A stretch of 64,000 nt of DNA from Streptomyces smyrnaeus (GCF_017676345.1 NZ_JAFFZM010000001.1:248001-312000); one strand, 5' to 3'. Counted from the stretch's first letter, positions 53,831 through 62,880 are shown. Notes: a model not told the origin generated them from the sequence alone. A program made the numbers and translations.

Positions 53831-55224
53831 TTCGCGTCCTCGTTCTCGGCACGTTGCTGGGCGCGGAACTTCGCGTACTCCTTCTGCATCCGCTCGGCGA
53901 GGCCGTCGGGGTCCAGATCGCCGCTGAGGACGCCCTGGAGGTCGGCGGAGAGCGTGTCGTAGAAGGTCGGGGTGGTGTAGTCGAGGTAGGGCACCAGTCC
54001 GTCGGCGGCGTTGAGCTTCTGCCAGCCGGCGAACATCTGGCCGCCGGCGGTGTCCGGGTCGAGCTCGCGGGCGGCCTCGCCGGGCACGACGGGCAGCACC
54101 CCCTCTTCGGTCATCACCTTCGAGGCGTGTGCGTCGGTGAGGAAGTCCAGGTAGGCGGCGGCGACTTCGGGGTGGTCGGACTTGGAGGTGATGGACCAGG
54201 GCAGCCCCTCGCCTCCGGTGGTGACGGGCTGCTGTCCTGCTGCCGGGGGTGGTGGCATGAAGCCGAGGTCGTCTCCCATCGGCTTGCGCAGGTCGGCGAG
54301 TTGCCAGGTGCCGGTGATCAGGAAGGCCCCCTTGCCGTCGGCGAACTGCTTGGCGGCGTCGTCGTAGCCCTTGCCGTTGGCGCCCTTGGGGAAGTAGCCC
54401 TTCTTCGCCCAGTCGGCGAGGGTGCGGGCCGCCTCGCGGGTGGCGTCGGTGTCGAAGCCCTTGCCGCGGCCGAAGACCGTCTCGCGGACCGGTTCGGCGC
54501 TGCCCGCCGCCTGGCCCTGGAGCACACCGAAGGTATGGATGGCGGGGTACTTGTCGAGGTTGCCGAACTGCACGGGCAGCTGTCCGGCCTTCTTCAGCTT
54601 CGGCAGTGCGCCGGTCAGGTCCTGCCAGGTCTTCGGGGGCTCGACACCGGCCTTCCGCAGGACCTTCTTGTTGTAGTAGACGCCGATGTACTCCCCTTCC
54701 TGCGAGATCCCGTAGAGCCGGCCGGTGCCGAACCGCTTGCCGTCGGCGGAGACCCGGTTGAGGTTGAGCAGGGTCTGCGGGAAGCGGGTGTTCCACTCGT
54801 ACAGGCCCGCATAGCTGTCCAGCGGGGTGAGCATCCCGGCGCGGGCGAAGGCCACCATGTCGGAGTAGCCCTGGTTGGCCTGGACGACATCCGGCGGGTT
54901 GTCGCCGCTCAGGGCCAGCTTGAGGGTCTTCTTCAGGTCGTTGAAGCTGCGCGCCACGCGCTTGACGGTGACGTTCGGGTACTTCTTCTCGAACTCCTTG
55001 TTGAGGCGCTCGACCTGGGCGTTGGCGCCGCCGCGGGTCTGCTGGTCCCACACCGTGAGGGTGACCTTGCCGGCCTTGCCGGGGTCCGGTACGGCAGTCG
55101 CCGCGGCCCCCTGGGAGCCCGCCGCACCGGAACCGTCCGTGCCGGGCACGCAGGCTGCCGCCAGCAGTAGAGCGCCCAGCACGATGCACGAGCGCCCTCT
55201 CTTGTGGTGCCGGTGCGCTTTCAT
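53827..55224 (-). CDS. Extracellular sugar-binding lipoprotein of ABC importer
   Basis: 465 residues, type 1 solute-binding family. A charged N-terminus (MKAHRHHKRGR) and hydrophobic stretch end in LAAA-C25, a lipobox with Ala rather than Leu at -3. Typical blocks are LTVWDQQTRGGANAQVERLNKEFEKKYP and YGISQEGEYIGVYYNKKVLRKAGVEPPKTW. The ATG at 55224 follows AAGGAGG. It delivers a sugar to the two coupled permeases downstream. The 142-bp gap upstream has a repeat-like GC-rich stretch (CCCCGCGCCCCTGCGGGGCG near 55340) that may end the kinase transcript. Confidence 0.9.
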   Translation of the reverse strand: MKAHRHHKRGRSCIVLGALLLAAACVPGTDGSGAAGSQGAAATAVPDPGKAGKVTLTVWDQQTRGGANAQVERLNKEFEKKYPNVTVKRVARSFNDLKKTLKLALSGDNPPDVVQANQGYSDMVAFARAGMLTPLDSYAGLYEWNTRFPQTLLNLNRVSADGKRFGTGRLYGISQEGEYIGVYYNKKVLRKAGVEPPKTWQDLTGALPKLKKAGQLPVQFGNLDKYPAIHTFGVLQGQAAGSAEPVRETVFGRGKGFDTDATREAARTLADWAKKGYFPKGANGKGYDDAAKQFADGKGAFLITGTWQLADLRKPMGDDLGFMPPPPAAGQQPVTTGGEGLPWSITSKSDHPEVAAAYLDFLTDAHASKVMTEEGVLPVVPGEAARELDPDTAGGQMFAGWQKLNAADGLVPYLDYTTPTFYDTLSADLQGVLSGDLDPDGLAERMQKEYAKFRAQQRAENEDAK

Positions 55225-55366
55225 GGTCGTACGCCTCCTTGATGCTGGGAAGGGGCTGCCCCTGGCTGCACGTCGCAGGCCGCGGGTCCGTTTCGGCTTG
55301 GCGCGCCCACGCGGCGGAGCCGCATGAACGAGCACAGCCCCGCGCCCCTGCGGGGCGCACGCGCCC

Positions 55367-56428
55367 TCACGAGCGGAAACCGATGGTGGGGGTGGCGCGC
55401 AGCAGTGGCCAGTCGCCGGCGGCGCCGGGGAGCAGATCGTCCAGGAAGCCGTAGCGGCGCATCACTTCCCGGCTCTGACCGCCGATCCGCCGCGCGTACT
55501 GCCACCAGGCGGCCACCTCGCTCCACCCCGGTGCCGACAGGGAGCCGCCGAAGTGCTGTACGGACAGTGCCGCGGTCAGGTTGGCGAAGGCCAACCGGTC
55601 GGCGAGCGGCCAGCCGGCGAGTGTCCCGGTGGTGAAACCGGCCATGAACACGTCCCCGGCGCCGGTGGGGTCGAGCGCGTCGACCTCCAGCGCGGGCACG
55701 TCGGCGTGCTCGCCGGTGGTGGAGTCGACGGCGACCGCTCCGCCGGGCCCCTTGGTCACGACCGCGACGGGCACCAGTTCGGCCAGCGCCCGCACGGCGG
55801 CCTCCGGGGTGTCGGTGCGGGTGTAGTGCAGGGCCTCGGTGGCGTTCGGCAGGAAGGCGTGGCACAGCGAGAGATCGGCCAGGGTCTCCGGGTCCCAGGC
55901 GCCGGTCTCGTCCCAGCCGGTGTCCGCGAAGATCAGGCTGCCTTCGGAGTGCGCCTGCCGTACCCACTCCCCCACCCGGCCGGGGGACAGCGAGGTGACG
56001 CAGGCCCGGGAGCGCGGCCGGGAGGCGACGCTGACGCACGGTTTGGGGGCCTCGTGGCCGTGGCTGACCATGGTGCGCTCGCCGTCGTACGCCATGGAGA
56101 CGGTGACCGGTGAGTGCCAGCCCTTCGCCCGGTGCGAGGGTGCCAGGTCGATGCCCTCGCTGCCGGAGAGCGCCTCCCAGCAGTAGTCGCCGTACATGTC
56201 GTCGCCGAAGGCGGCGGCGAGCGAGGTGCGCAGCCCGAGCCTGCGCAGCGCGGTCGCCATGTTGGCCACTCCGCCGGGGCTGGACCCCATGCCGCGGGCC
56301 CACGTCTCGGTGCCCCGCACGGGGGCGTGGTCGAGGCCGGTGAAGACGATGTCGAGGAAGACGGTCCCGGTGAGGAACACATCGGTCTCGGGGCCGCCGT
56401 CCGAGCGGCGGGCGGCCAGCGGGTCCAT
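55367..56428 (-). CDS. PfkB-family carbohydrate kinase
   Basis: 353 residues. Ribokinase fold: FLTGTVFLDIVFTGLDHAP near residue 17, MGSSPGGVANMATALRRLGL near 46 (substrate GG loop) and the catalytic LDPTGAGDVFMAGFTTG near 252. Such kinases phosphorylate sugars or nucleosides; the closest partners here are the ABC importer and the GH4 enzyme, which suggests that an imported sugar is phosphorylated inside the cell. The ATG at 56428 follows GAGGAAACTGG; the frame upstream to 56512 was not used. Divergent from the DeoR gene. Confidence 0.88.
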   Translation of the reverse strand: MDPLAARRSDGGPETDVFLTGTVFLDIVFTGLDHAPVRGTETWARGMGSSPGGVANMATALRRLGLRTSLAAAFGDDMYGDYCWEALSGSEGIDLAPSHRAKGWHSPVTVSMAYDGERTMVSHGHEAPKPCVSVASRPRSRACVTSLSPGRVGEWVRQAHSEGSLIFADTGWDETGAWDPETLADLSLCHAFLPNATEALHYTRTDTPEAAVRALAELVPVAVVTKGPGGAVAVDSTTGEHADVPALEVDALDPTGAGDVFMAGFTTGTLAGWPLADRLAFANLTAALSVQHFGGSLSAPGWSEVAAWWQYARRIGGQSREVMRRYGFLDDLLPGAAGDWPLLRATPTIGFRS

Positions 56429-56563
56429 CCAGTTTCCTCTCGACGCGGTGGGGTTCCCACCTGTGCGAGCGGAGTCGGGGACCTGGGGGAGGGCGCTCCC
56501 AGTGGTACTCAAGGCCGTCGCCCCTCTCAGCTATGGCCAGAACTTAGCTATCCGGTGACTGAT

Positions 56564-56634
56564 TTGAGCGATACCTTGCACCCTCCTCGGCCAGGATTGC
56601 AAGAGGTCGGTCACAGTCGCGCAAAGACGCTCAA
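56564..56634. promoter_or_regulatory. Inverted sites in kinase/DeoR divergent gap
   Basis: TTGAGCG (56564-56570) and its complement CGCTCAA (56628-56634) lie 57 bp apart; inside them is another pair, CTTGCA (56575-56580) and TGCAAG (56598-56603). These are possible DeoR-type sites. Confidence 0.35.
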
Positions 56635-56640
56635 GCGCGC

Positions 56641-56646
56641 TAGGCT
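56641..56646 (+). promoter_or_regulatory. -10 element TAGGCT for leaderless DeoR transcript
   Basis: TAGGCT fits a -10 hexamer (TANNNT) and ends 7 bp before the DeoR ATG, so transcription would begin at or next to the start codon. No clear -35 element is seen. Confidence 0.4.
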
Positions 56647-56653
56647 GCCGGTC

Positions 56654-57406
56654 ATGTTGCGTGAAACCCGGCACGAGAAGCTGCTGCGGATCCTCGGCGA
56701 GGAGGGAGTGCTGCCGGTCGTCGAGATCGCCCGGCGGCTCCAGGTCAGCGAGGCCACCGCACGGCGCGACGTCTCCGACCTCTCCGGGGCCGGACGGCTG
56801 CGCAGGGTCTACGGCGGCGCCATCGCACGCGAGCCGGTCGAACGCCCCTTCGCGGAGGAGGAGGTGGACGACCTTCCGGCCAAGGAGGCCGTCGCCGCCG
56901 GTGCCGCCGAGCTGATCCGGAACGGCGAGACGGTGCTGCTGGACATCGGCACCACCACCCTGCAGCTGGCGCGGCTGCTGCACGGCCGCAAGATCACCGT
57001 TGTCACCTCCAACCTCGCCGTCTACGAGGAGTTGCGCTCCGACTCCGAGGTGACACTCGTCCTGCTCGGCGGCGAAGTGCGGCGCAACTACCGCTCCCTG
57101 GTCGGCCAGCTGACCCGGGCGGCGCTGGGCGAGATCTACGCCGACCGGGTCTTCCTGGGCACCAGCGGAGTGCTGGCCGACGGTCGGGTGCTGGACACCA
57201 CCGAGGTGGAGGTGCCGGTCAAACGCGCCATGCTCAACTCGGCCCGCCAGGCGGTGCTGCTGGCCACCGCGCGCAAGTTCCCCGGCACCGGCAGCGCCCG
57301 CGTCTGCCAGGCCACCGACATCGACATGCTGATCACCGGCCAGGAGTCCGACCCGGCCACCCTCGCCACGTTCCGCGAGGCCGATGTGGAGGTAGTACAG
57401 CTATGA
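56654..57406 (+). CDS. DeoR-family transcriptional regulator
   Basis: 250 residues. N-terminal helix-turn-helix RHEKLLRILGEEGVLPVVEIARRLQVSEATARRDVSDL near residues 6-43, the GRLRRVYGGA family motif next to it, then a sugar-phosphate-sensing domain with LLDIGTTTLQLARLL near 96 and DRVFLGTSGVLADGRVLD near 163. It probably senses a phosphosugar made by the adjacent kinase and controls both divergent units. The ATG at 56654 has no Shine-Dalgarno and lies just behind a -10-like element, hinting at leaderless translation. It overlaps the GH4 gene by ATGA. Confidence 0.9.
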   Translation: MLRETRHEKLLRILGEEGVLPVVEIARRLQVSEATARRDVSDLSGAGRLRRVYGGAIAREPVERPFAEEEVDDLPAKEAVAAGAAELIRNGETVLLDIGTTTLQLARLLHGRKITVVTSNLAVYEELRSDSEVTLVLLGGEVRRNYRSLVGQLTRAALGEIYADRVFLGTSGVLADGRVLDTTEVEVPVKRAMLNSARQAVLLATARKFPGTGSARVCQATDIDMLITGQESDPATLATFREADVEVVQL

Positions 57407-58785
57407 CGGGAATGACGGGCGCCACCGGTACGACCGGCGCCGGCGGCATGCGGCTCACCGTGCTCGGCGGTGGCGGCTTCCGCGTCCCCCTGGTCCATCG
57501 TGCGCTGCTGGACGACGCCCAGGACCCCGATTCCACCGGGCGCCGCACCGAACTCGTCCTCCACGACACCGACCCCGGCCGGCTCGCCGCCATCAGCGCC
57601 GTGCTCGCCGAGCAGGCGGACCGGCGCCCCGGCCCGGCCCCCGCCGTACGCACCACCACCGACCTGGACGAGGCGCTGGCCGGTACCGACTTCGTCTTCA
57701 GCGCCATCCGCGTCGGCGGCCTGGCGGGACGGGTGCGGGACGAGCAACTTCCGCTGGCCGAGGGGCTGCTCGGCCAGGAGACCGTCGGCGCCGGCGGGGT
57801 GCTCTACGGGCTGCGCACCGTGCCGGTGGCCACCCATATCGCCGAACGGGTCGCCGCGCTCGCCCCGCAGGCATGGGTCATCAACTTCACCAACCCGGCC
57901 GGGATGGTCACCGAGGCCATGAGCCGCGTGCTGGGCGACCGCGTCATCGGCATCTGCGACTCCCCCGTCGGGCTGTGCCGCCGCGCCGCGCGGGCCGTCG
58001 GCGCCGACCCCGATCGCGCCGACTACGACTACGTGGGCCTCAACCATCTCGGCTGGCTGCGCCGCATCGTGGTGGACGGCACCGACCGGATGCCCGCGCT
58101 GCTGGACGACGCGGCGGCACTGGAGTCGTTCGAGGAGGGCAAGCTCTTCGGCGCCGAGTGGCTGCGGGCCCTGGGCGCCCTGCCCAACGAGTATCTGCAC
58201 TACTACTACCACCACCGCGAGGCGCTCGGCGCGATCCGCGAGGCGGACGCCACCCGGGGGGAGTTCCTCGCCAGGCAGCAGGAGGGCTTCTACGCCAAGC
58301 TGGCGGGCGGCGCGGGCACGGGCGGCGCCTTCCAGGCGTGGGACGCCACCCGCCGCGAGCGCGAGGAGACCTACATGGCCGAGAGCCGCGAGGCGTCCGG
58401 CGGCTGGCAGCGCGACAGCTGCGACCTGGACGGCGGCGGCTACGACCGGGTGGCGCTGGCCCTGATGCGGGCCATCGCACGCAACGAGCGCACCACACTG
58501 ATCCTCAACGTCCGCAACCGGCACGCCGTACCCGGCATCGACGCCGACGCCGTGGTGGAGGTGCCGTGCCTGGTCGACGCGGGCGGCGCCCGCCCGCTGG
58601 CGACCGGTCCGGTCGCCCCGGACCAGCTGGGCCTGATGCTGCAGCTCAAGGCCGTCGAGCGGAGCACCATCGAGGCCGCCGCCGACAATTCGCCGCGTGC
58701 CGCGTTGAGGGCTCTGGCCCTCCATCCGCTGGTCGACTCGGTGCATGCGGCGCGGCGCGTGCTGGAGGCTGCCGCCCACCGCTGA
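57403..58785 (+). CDS. GH4-family NAD-dependent glycosidase (6-phospho-glycosidase type)
   Basis: 460 residues. NAD-binding opening LTVLGGGGFRVPLVHRALL, then VIGICDSPVGL with Cys185 and GLNHLGW with His215, the Mn/NAD-linked catalytic site of GH4. The four-residue signature is CDSP, whereas 6-phospho-beta-glucosidases I recall have CNVP and 6-phospho-alpha-glucosidases CDMP, so substrate type is open. GH4 enzymes cut through an oxidation-elimination route needing NAD and Mn. The partner genes are an ABC importer and a PfkB kinase rather than a PTS. Confidence 0.87.
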   Translation: MTGMTGATGTTGAGGMRLTVLGGGGFRVPLVHRALLDDAQDPDSTGRRTELVLHDTDPGRLAAISAVLAEQADRRPGPAPAVRTTTDLDEALAGTDFVFSAIRVGGLAGRVRDEQLPLAEGLLGQETVGAGGVLYGLRTVPVATHIAERVAALAPQAWVINFTNPAGMVTEAMSRVLGDRVIGICDSPVGLCRRAARAVGADPDRADYDYVGLNHLGWLRRIVVDGTDRMPALLDDAAALESFEEGKLFGAEWLRALGALPNEYLHYYYHHREALGAIREADATRGEFLARQQEGFYAKLAGGAGTGGAFQAWDATRREREETYMAESREASGGWQRDSCDLDGGGYDRVALALMRAIARNERTTLILNVRNRHAVPGIDADAVVEVPCLVDAGGARPLATGPVAPDQLGLMLQLKAVERSTIEAAADNSPRAALRALALHPLVDSVHAARRVLEAAAHR

Positions 58786-58828
58786 TCCCGCACGCTTGCG
58801 TACCCCGCACAGGGGCTGCGCTTGCCCA

Positions 58829-58857
58829 CCCTGCTCCCCCAAGCTCTTCGAGCAGGG
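58829..58857. terminator. Streptomyces-type CCCCCAAGCTCTTCGAGC repeat hairpin
   Basis: CCCTGCTC, 13-nt loop, GAGCAGGG, inside a sequence (CCCCCAAGCTCTTCGAGCAG) that recurs in Streptomyces intergenic regions. It lies between convergent GH4 and DoxX genes and probably ends both. Confidence 0.6.
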
Positions 58858-58915
58858 GGTGCCCCCACCGCCGCAAGCAATCCGCAGACCGCAACGGCGA
58901 GCAAGGGGCACCCCC

Positions 58916-59389
58916 TCAGCGGGGCAGGGGGGCCTTGCTCGCTTTGACGCGCTTGCGCGCCTTGGCGCGGGACCGCAGCATATGGGCCCGCGTCTGGTGG
59001 TTGGCGTCGCTGACGACAGCCAGCAGCCCGCCCATGATGGCGGCGTTCTTACCGAACTGGATGCGCTGGGCGGCGCGCTGGCCGGGGTCCTCCTGCTCCC
59101 AGAACGGGTGCCCGGCCAAGGTGGTGGGCAGCAGCGAGGCGGCCAGCGCCAGCGCGGCGGTCCGCGGGGCGCGCCCGGTGGTCAGCAGCGCCCCGGCCAC
59201 CACCTGCACCGCGGCGTTCACCCGTACGAGGGTCACATCGTCGCCCGGCAGCGGGACCTTCTCGCGCAGCTTGTCCAAGAACGGCGCCGCCATCTCGGTG
59301 GGGGGCTCGGGGTTGCTCAGCGTGCCCACCCCGGCGTTGACGAAGAAGGCGCCGATCATCGGCCGGGAGAGCAGTTGCAGAGGTGTCAT
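58916..59389 (-). CDS. DoxX-family membrane protein
   Basis: 157 residues with four membrane segments: LLSRPMIGAFFVNAGVGTLSN at the start, VRVNAAVQVVAGALLTTGRA near 56, LALAASLLPTTLAGHPFW near 80, and FGKNAAIMGGLLAVVSDA near 113; a basic tail follows (RSRAKARKRVKASK). This is the DoxX pattern; relatives take part in redox or thiol stress. The 230-bp divergent gap to the next gene has a (GCGG)n run but no clear promoter. Confidence 0.85.
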   Translation of the reverse strand: MTPLQLLSRPMIGAFFVNAGVGTLSNPEPPTEMAAPFLDKLREKVPLPGDDVTLVRVNAAVQVVAGALLTTGRAPRTAALALAASLLPTTLAGHPFWEQEDPGQRAAQRIQFGKNAAIMGGLLAVVSDANHQTRAHMLRSRAKARKRVKASKAPLPR

Positions 59390-59619
59390 ACGGGGTCCTC
59401 GGATGCGGCGGGCGGGCGGGCGGACGGTCGGGAGGCGGCGACAGTGCCGTCACCGCCATGTCACGCGTACCACGGGCGTCCCGCAACCCGGAACCCTCCG
59501 TACGGCGCACGGCCGCACCCCGGCCGCGGCACTCACCCGGATGGCACCGGTGGCGATGCGGCCCGCCGCGCCGGGGTGAACAGTGGCCGGGAGCGCACAC
59601 CGAGCGGAAGGTCCAACGG

Positions 59620-60372
59620 ATGAGCGGCGAGTTCGACGGCAGGGCCGCACTGGTCACCGGCGCCGCCTCCGGTATCGGACTGGCCGTGGCCCGCCGGCTC
59701 GCCCGGGCGGGCGCCAGTGTGGTCGTCGCGGACTGGGACGAGGACGGCGCCCAGCTCGCGGCGGGCGAACTGGAGACCGCGGGGGCGCGTGCCGAGGCGC
59801 TGGTCGTCGATGTGACGGAGCCGGACTCGGCACGGGAAGCCGTGCGGTTCACCACCGAGACCTTCGGCTCGTTGGACCTGGCGGTGAACAACGCGGGGGT
59901 GACCGGGCCGTCGATGCCCACCGGCGAGTACGAGGTCACCGCCTGGGACCGGATCATCGCCACCAACCTCAGCGGCGTCTTCTACGGGCTGCGGTACCAG
60001 CTTCCCGTCATGTCGGCGGCGGGCCGGGGCGCGATCGTCAACATGGCCTCCATCCTGGGCACCAACGGCTTCGCGGGCAGCCCCGCCTATGTGGCCGCCA
60101 AGCACGGCATCGTCGGATTGACCAAGACGGCGGCGCTCGAATACGCCGACAAGGGCGTACGGATCAACGCCGTAGGCCCCGGCTTCATCGACACCCCGCT
60201 GCTGCGCGAGACGGACAGCCCGATGCGCGAACGGCTCGTCTCACTGCATCCGCAAGGCCGGCTCGGCACCGCCGACGAGGTCGCGGAGGTCACGGCGTTC
60301 CTCCTCTCGGACCGCGCCTCCTTCGTACAGGGCAGCTACCACCTGGTGGACGGCGGCTACGCGGCCCGGTAG
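59620..60372 (+). CDS. SDR family oxidoreductase
   Basis: 250 residues, classical SDR. TGAASGIG near residue 13, NNAGVTGP near 91, catalytic NMASILGTNGFAGSPAYVAAKHGI near 140 and SYHLVDGGYAAR at the end. The ATG at 59620 follows GAGCGGAAGG. It converges on the aldolase gene with a 14-bp gap. Substrate unknown; 3-oxoacyl or sugar alcohol reductions are both possible. Confidence 0.9.
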   Translation: MSGEFDGRAALVTGAASGIGLAVARRLARAGASVVVADWDEDGAQLAAGELETAGARAEALVVDVTEPDSAREAVRFTTETFGSLDLAVNNAGVTGPSMPTGEYEVTAWDRIIATNLSGVFYGLRYQLPVMSAAGRGAIVNMASILGTNGFAGSPAYVAAKHGIVGLTKTAALEYADKGVRINAVGPGFIDTPLLRETDSPMRERLVSLHPQGRLGTADEVAEVTAFLLSDRASFVQGSYHLVDGGYAAR

Positions 60373-60386
60373 CCACCCGCCGGTTC

Positions 60387-61361
60387 TCACACCGGACCCA
60401 GACCCGCCTGCGCGAGATGGCGGGCCACCTCGGCGCGCTCCGCGTCGTCGAGGGGGCGCATCGGCAGCGGCGTGGTGGCCGAGGCGATGAGGCCGCGGTG
60501 GCGCAGGGCCTCCTTGAAGGCGCCGATGGCCGCCGAGTAGGTGCCCAGCCGGGCGGGGTCGCCCACCCGGGTGAGAGCGAACAGCCGCCGCAGCCGCAGC
60601 TGTTCGGCGGCGGCCTCCTTGGTGTCACCGCGCCGCACCGCCCGGTGGAGGGCCAGATAGCCGTGCGGGTCGATGTTGCCGAGACCGGGCACGATGCCGT
60701 CGGCGCCCAGTGCGAGGGCCGTGTCGGCCATCGTCTCGGAGCCGGTGAGCACCGTGAAGCCGCGGCCGCGTGCGCCGTTGGCCTCGGTGAGCGCGAGGAG
60801 GGTGCGCATCTCGTCGAGGTCGCCGCTGCTGTCCTTGAGGCCGGCGAGCACCCCTTCGGCGGCGAGTTCGGCAGCGACCTGGGCGGGGAGCTTGCGCTGT
60901 ACGTTGCCGGGGATGTCGTAGGCCCACAGCGGCAGATCGACCGCCTCCCGCACCGCGCGGAAGTGGTCGGCCATCTCCCCCGGGTGGGTGGGCGAGTAGA
61001 AGGGCACGGTGGCCACCACGGCGTCGGCGCCCGCCTCCCGTGCCGCACGCGCCTGCGCGACGACCCGGTTGGTGGTCAGGTCGACAGCGCCCGCGAGGAC
61101 GGGAACGGACCCGCCGGCCACCCGGCTGACGACGCGCAGCGCCGCCAGCCGCACCTCGTCGGTGTGGTAGGCGAGTTCGCCGGTCGACCCGTTGACGAAG
61201 AGGCCGTCGACCCCGGCGTCGAGCAGGAAGCCGCACAGCCGCTCCAGGGAGGCGGTGTCCAGCTCGCGGTCCTCGGTCAGCGGTGTGCACAGCGGCGGGA
61301 TCACCCCACCCGGTGCCGTACGGTCCGGGAGGGCGGATCCGGATGTCGGATGGCCGGTCAT
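60387..61361 (-). CDS. DapA/NanA-family aldolase, N-acetylneuraminate lyase-like
   Basis: 324 residues, TIM-barrel class I aldolase. GVIPPLCTPLTEDRELD near residue 20, GSTGE near 57 (the lyase form; dihydrodipicolinate synthases usually have GTTGE), Tyr148 in WAYDIPGN and Schiff-base Lys176 in AGLKDSSGD. Placed 14 bp after a NanT-like transporter gene on the same strand, a sialate or related keto-acid sugar lyase is most likely. A keto-deoxy-sugar-acid aldolase or dehydratase of the same superfamily remains possible, and no NanK or NanE gene is in the window. Confidence 0.82.
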   Translation of the reverse strand: MTGHPTSGSALPDRTAPGGVIPPLCTPLTEDRELDTASLERLCGFLLDAGVDGLFVNGSTGELAYHTDEVRLAALRVVSRVAGGSVPVLAGAVDLTTNRVVAQARAAREAGADAVVATVPFYSPTHPGEMADHFRAVREAVDLPLWAYDIPGNVQRKLPAQVAAELAAEGVLAGLKDSSGDLDEMRTLLALTEANGARGRGFTVLTGSETMADTALALGADGIVPGLGNIDPHGYLALHRAVRRGDTKEAAAEQLRLRRLFALTRVGDPARLGTYSAAIGAFKEALRHRGLIASATTPLPMRPLDDAERAEVARHLAQAGLGPV

Positions 61362-61375
61362 CGCGTCAGTGTCTC

Positions 61376-62842
61376 CTAGTGGTGCCGGGGCGCGGTACGG
61401 GGCAGGGGCTGGGACGGGTCGGCGGCGAGGTCCTCGGTCAGATCGACCTCGGGCGCGGCCCCTCGGGCGCCGAGCAGCCGCTGGACACGCAGCGGCGCAT
61501 TGACGGCGATCAGCACGATCACCACCAGTGTGAGGGAGAACGTCAGCCAGGCGAGGGAGGGGCCGAGGCTGTGTCCGCCCGCCAGTGAGGCGCCCAGCAC
61601 GGGCGCCACCGCGCCGCCGAGGGAGCCGACGTTGTAGGTGAAGCCGAGGCCGGCCGCGCGTTCCGGGGTGCGGAAGTAGCCGCCGATCAGCTTCGGCAGC
61701 AGGCCGGAGATGCCCTGCGCGAACATCTGCTGGAAGAACAGCAGCAGTGCGAGCCACACCGTCTGGCCGCTGTCCATGGCGAAGACCGGCAGTACGAAGA
61801 GCATCGACACGCACAGCGAGGCCACATAGGTGCGCTGGGTGCCCCACCGGTCGCCGAGGAAGCCGACCAGCACACAGCCGGCCACGTTGCCGAACCCGGC
61901 GAAGAACAGCATGTCGCTGACGGTCCCGGGCGAGAAGTCCAGGTCTGTCTTGAGATAGGTGGGCAACAGGGCCTGGATGGGCCAGGAGTAGAGGAACGCG
62001 CAGAAGACGGTGACCATCAGCGTCACCATCATCGGCGTACGCCCGCCGGCGAACTGCGCGGCGAACAGTACGAATCCGGCGGCGGTGAGCAGGGCGAGCG
62101 GCCAGGTGAAACCCCCGGCGCGCTCGGTGAACAGCAAGAACAGGCTCAGTGACACGGCGGCGGTGACGGCGTAGTTCAGCGGGGCGTGGCGGCCGCGGTA
62201 GAGGACGGTGACGAAGTCCCGCTGCGCTTCGGGGCCGTCGGCCGCTTCGCCCGCGGTCGCCCGGGCCCGTTCCCAGTCGTGGGACTCCTTCAGTCCGCGC
62301 CGCATCCACAGGGCCAGCGCGATGGGGACGACGCCGAGGAAGAACATCGCCCGCCAGCCCCAGGCCGGCACCACGAAGCGGTAGAGCTGCCCGGCGATGA
62401 TGGCGCCTACCGCGTACCCGGAGATGAGCAGCGCGCTGGCGCGGTTGCGGGCCGCGGCGGGCCAGCTCTCGATCACATAGGTGGCGCTGGCCGAGTACTC
62501 CCCCGCCATGCCGAGGCCGAGCACCAGCCGTGCGGCGAACATCGACCAGTAGCCCCAGGAGAGGCCGCAGGCCAGCGAGCCGACGGAGTACAGGACGATG
62601 CTGAGGATCATCGCGGGTTTGCGGCCGTACCGGTCCCCCACCGCGCCGATGGCCAGGCCGCCGAACCAGCGGGAGATGAAGGCGGCGGACACCAGTGTGG
62701 CCGCCGTGACGGTCGACAGGTCGAAGGCGTCGGCGACTTCGGTCAGCACCAGGGTGATCAGGACGAAGTCGAAGCCGTCCATCAGATATCCGAGCCAGGC
62801 GGCGAAGAGCGTCTTGCCGTCGCGTCTCGTCAGTCTCGCCAT
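61376..62842 (-). CDS. nanT: MFS transporter, NanT-like sialate:H+ symporter
   Basis: 488 residues, 12 or more membrane segments. Long blocks match E. coli NanT as I recall it: FAAWLGYLMDGFDFVLI near residue 13, VSAAFISRWFGGLAIGAVGDRYGR near 51, AGEYSASATYVIESWP near 113, LYSWPIQALLPTYLKTDL near 280 and LLPKLIGGYFRTPERAAG near 380. It should import a sialic or related acidic sugar. It starts at the ATG at 62842 behind GAGGGGGG; a GTG at 62863 is an alternative. A 17-bp inverted repeat lies 39 bp upstream. Confidence 0.85.
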   Translation of the reverse strand: MARLTRRDGKTLFAAWLGYLMDGFDFVLITLVLTEVADAFDLSTVTAATLVSAAFISRWFGGLAIGAVGDRYGRKPAMILSIVLYSVGSLACGLSWGYWSMFAARLVLGLGMAGEYSASATYVIESWPAAARNRASALLISGYAVGAIIAGQLYRFVVPAWGWRAMFFLGVVPIALALWMRRGLKESHDWERARATAGEAADGPEAQRDFVTVLYRGRHAPLNYAVTAAVSLSLFLLFTERAGGFTWPLALLTAAGFVLFAAQFAGGRTPMMVTLMVTVFCAFLYSWPIQALLPTYLKTDLDFSPGTVSDMLFFAGFGNVAGCVLVGFLGDRWGTQRTYVASLCVSMLFVLPVFAMDSGQTVWLALLLFFQQMFAQGISGLLPKLIGGYFRTPERAAGLGFTYNVGSLGGAVAPVLGASLAGGHSLGPSLAWLTFSLTLVVIVLIAVNAPLRVQRLLGARGAAPEVDLTEDLAADPSQPLPRTAPRHH

Positions 62843-62880
62843 CGCGGAGCCCCCCTCGGCCACCGGAGAAGATCAGAGGT

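Noticed and set aside
59409..59425. (GCGG)n run as a functional site
   Set aside because: A short simple repeat in a GC-rich gap with no symmetry or promoter-like context.
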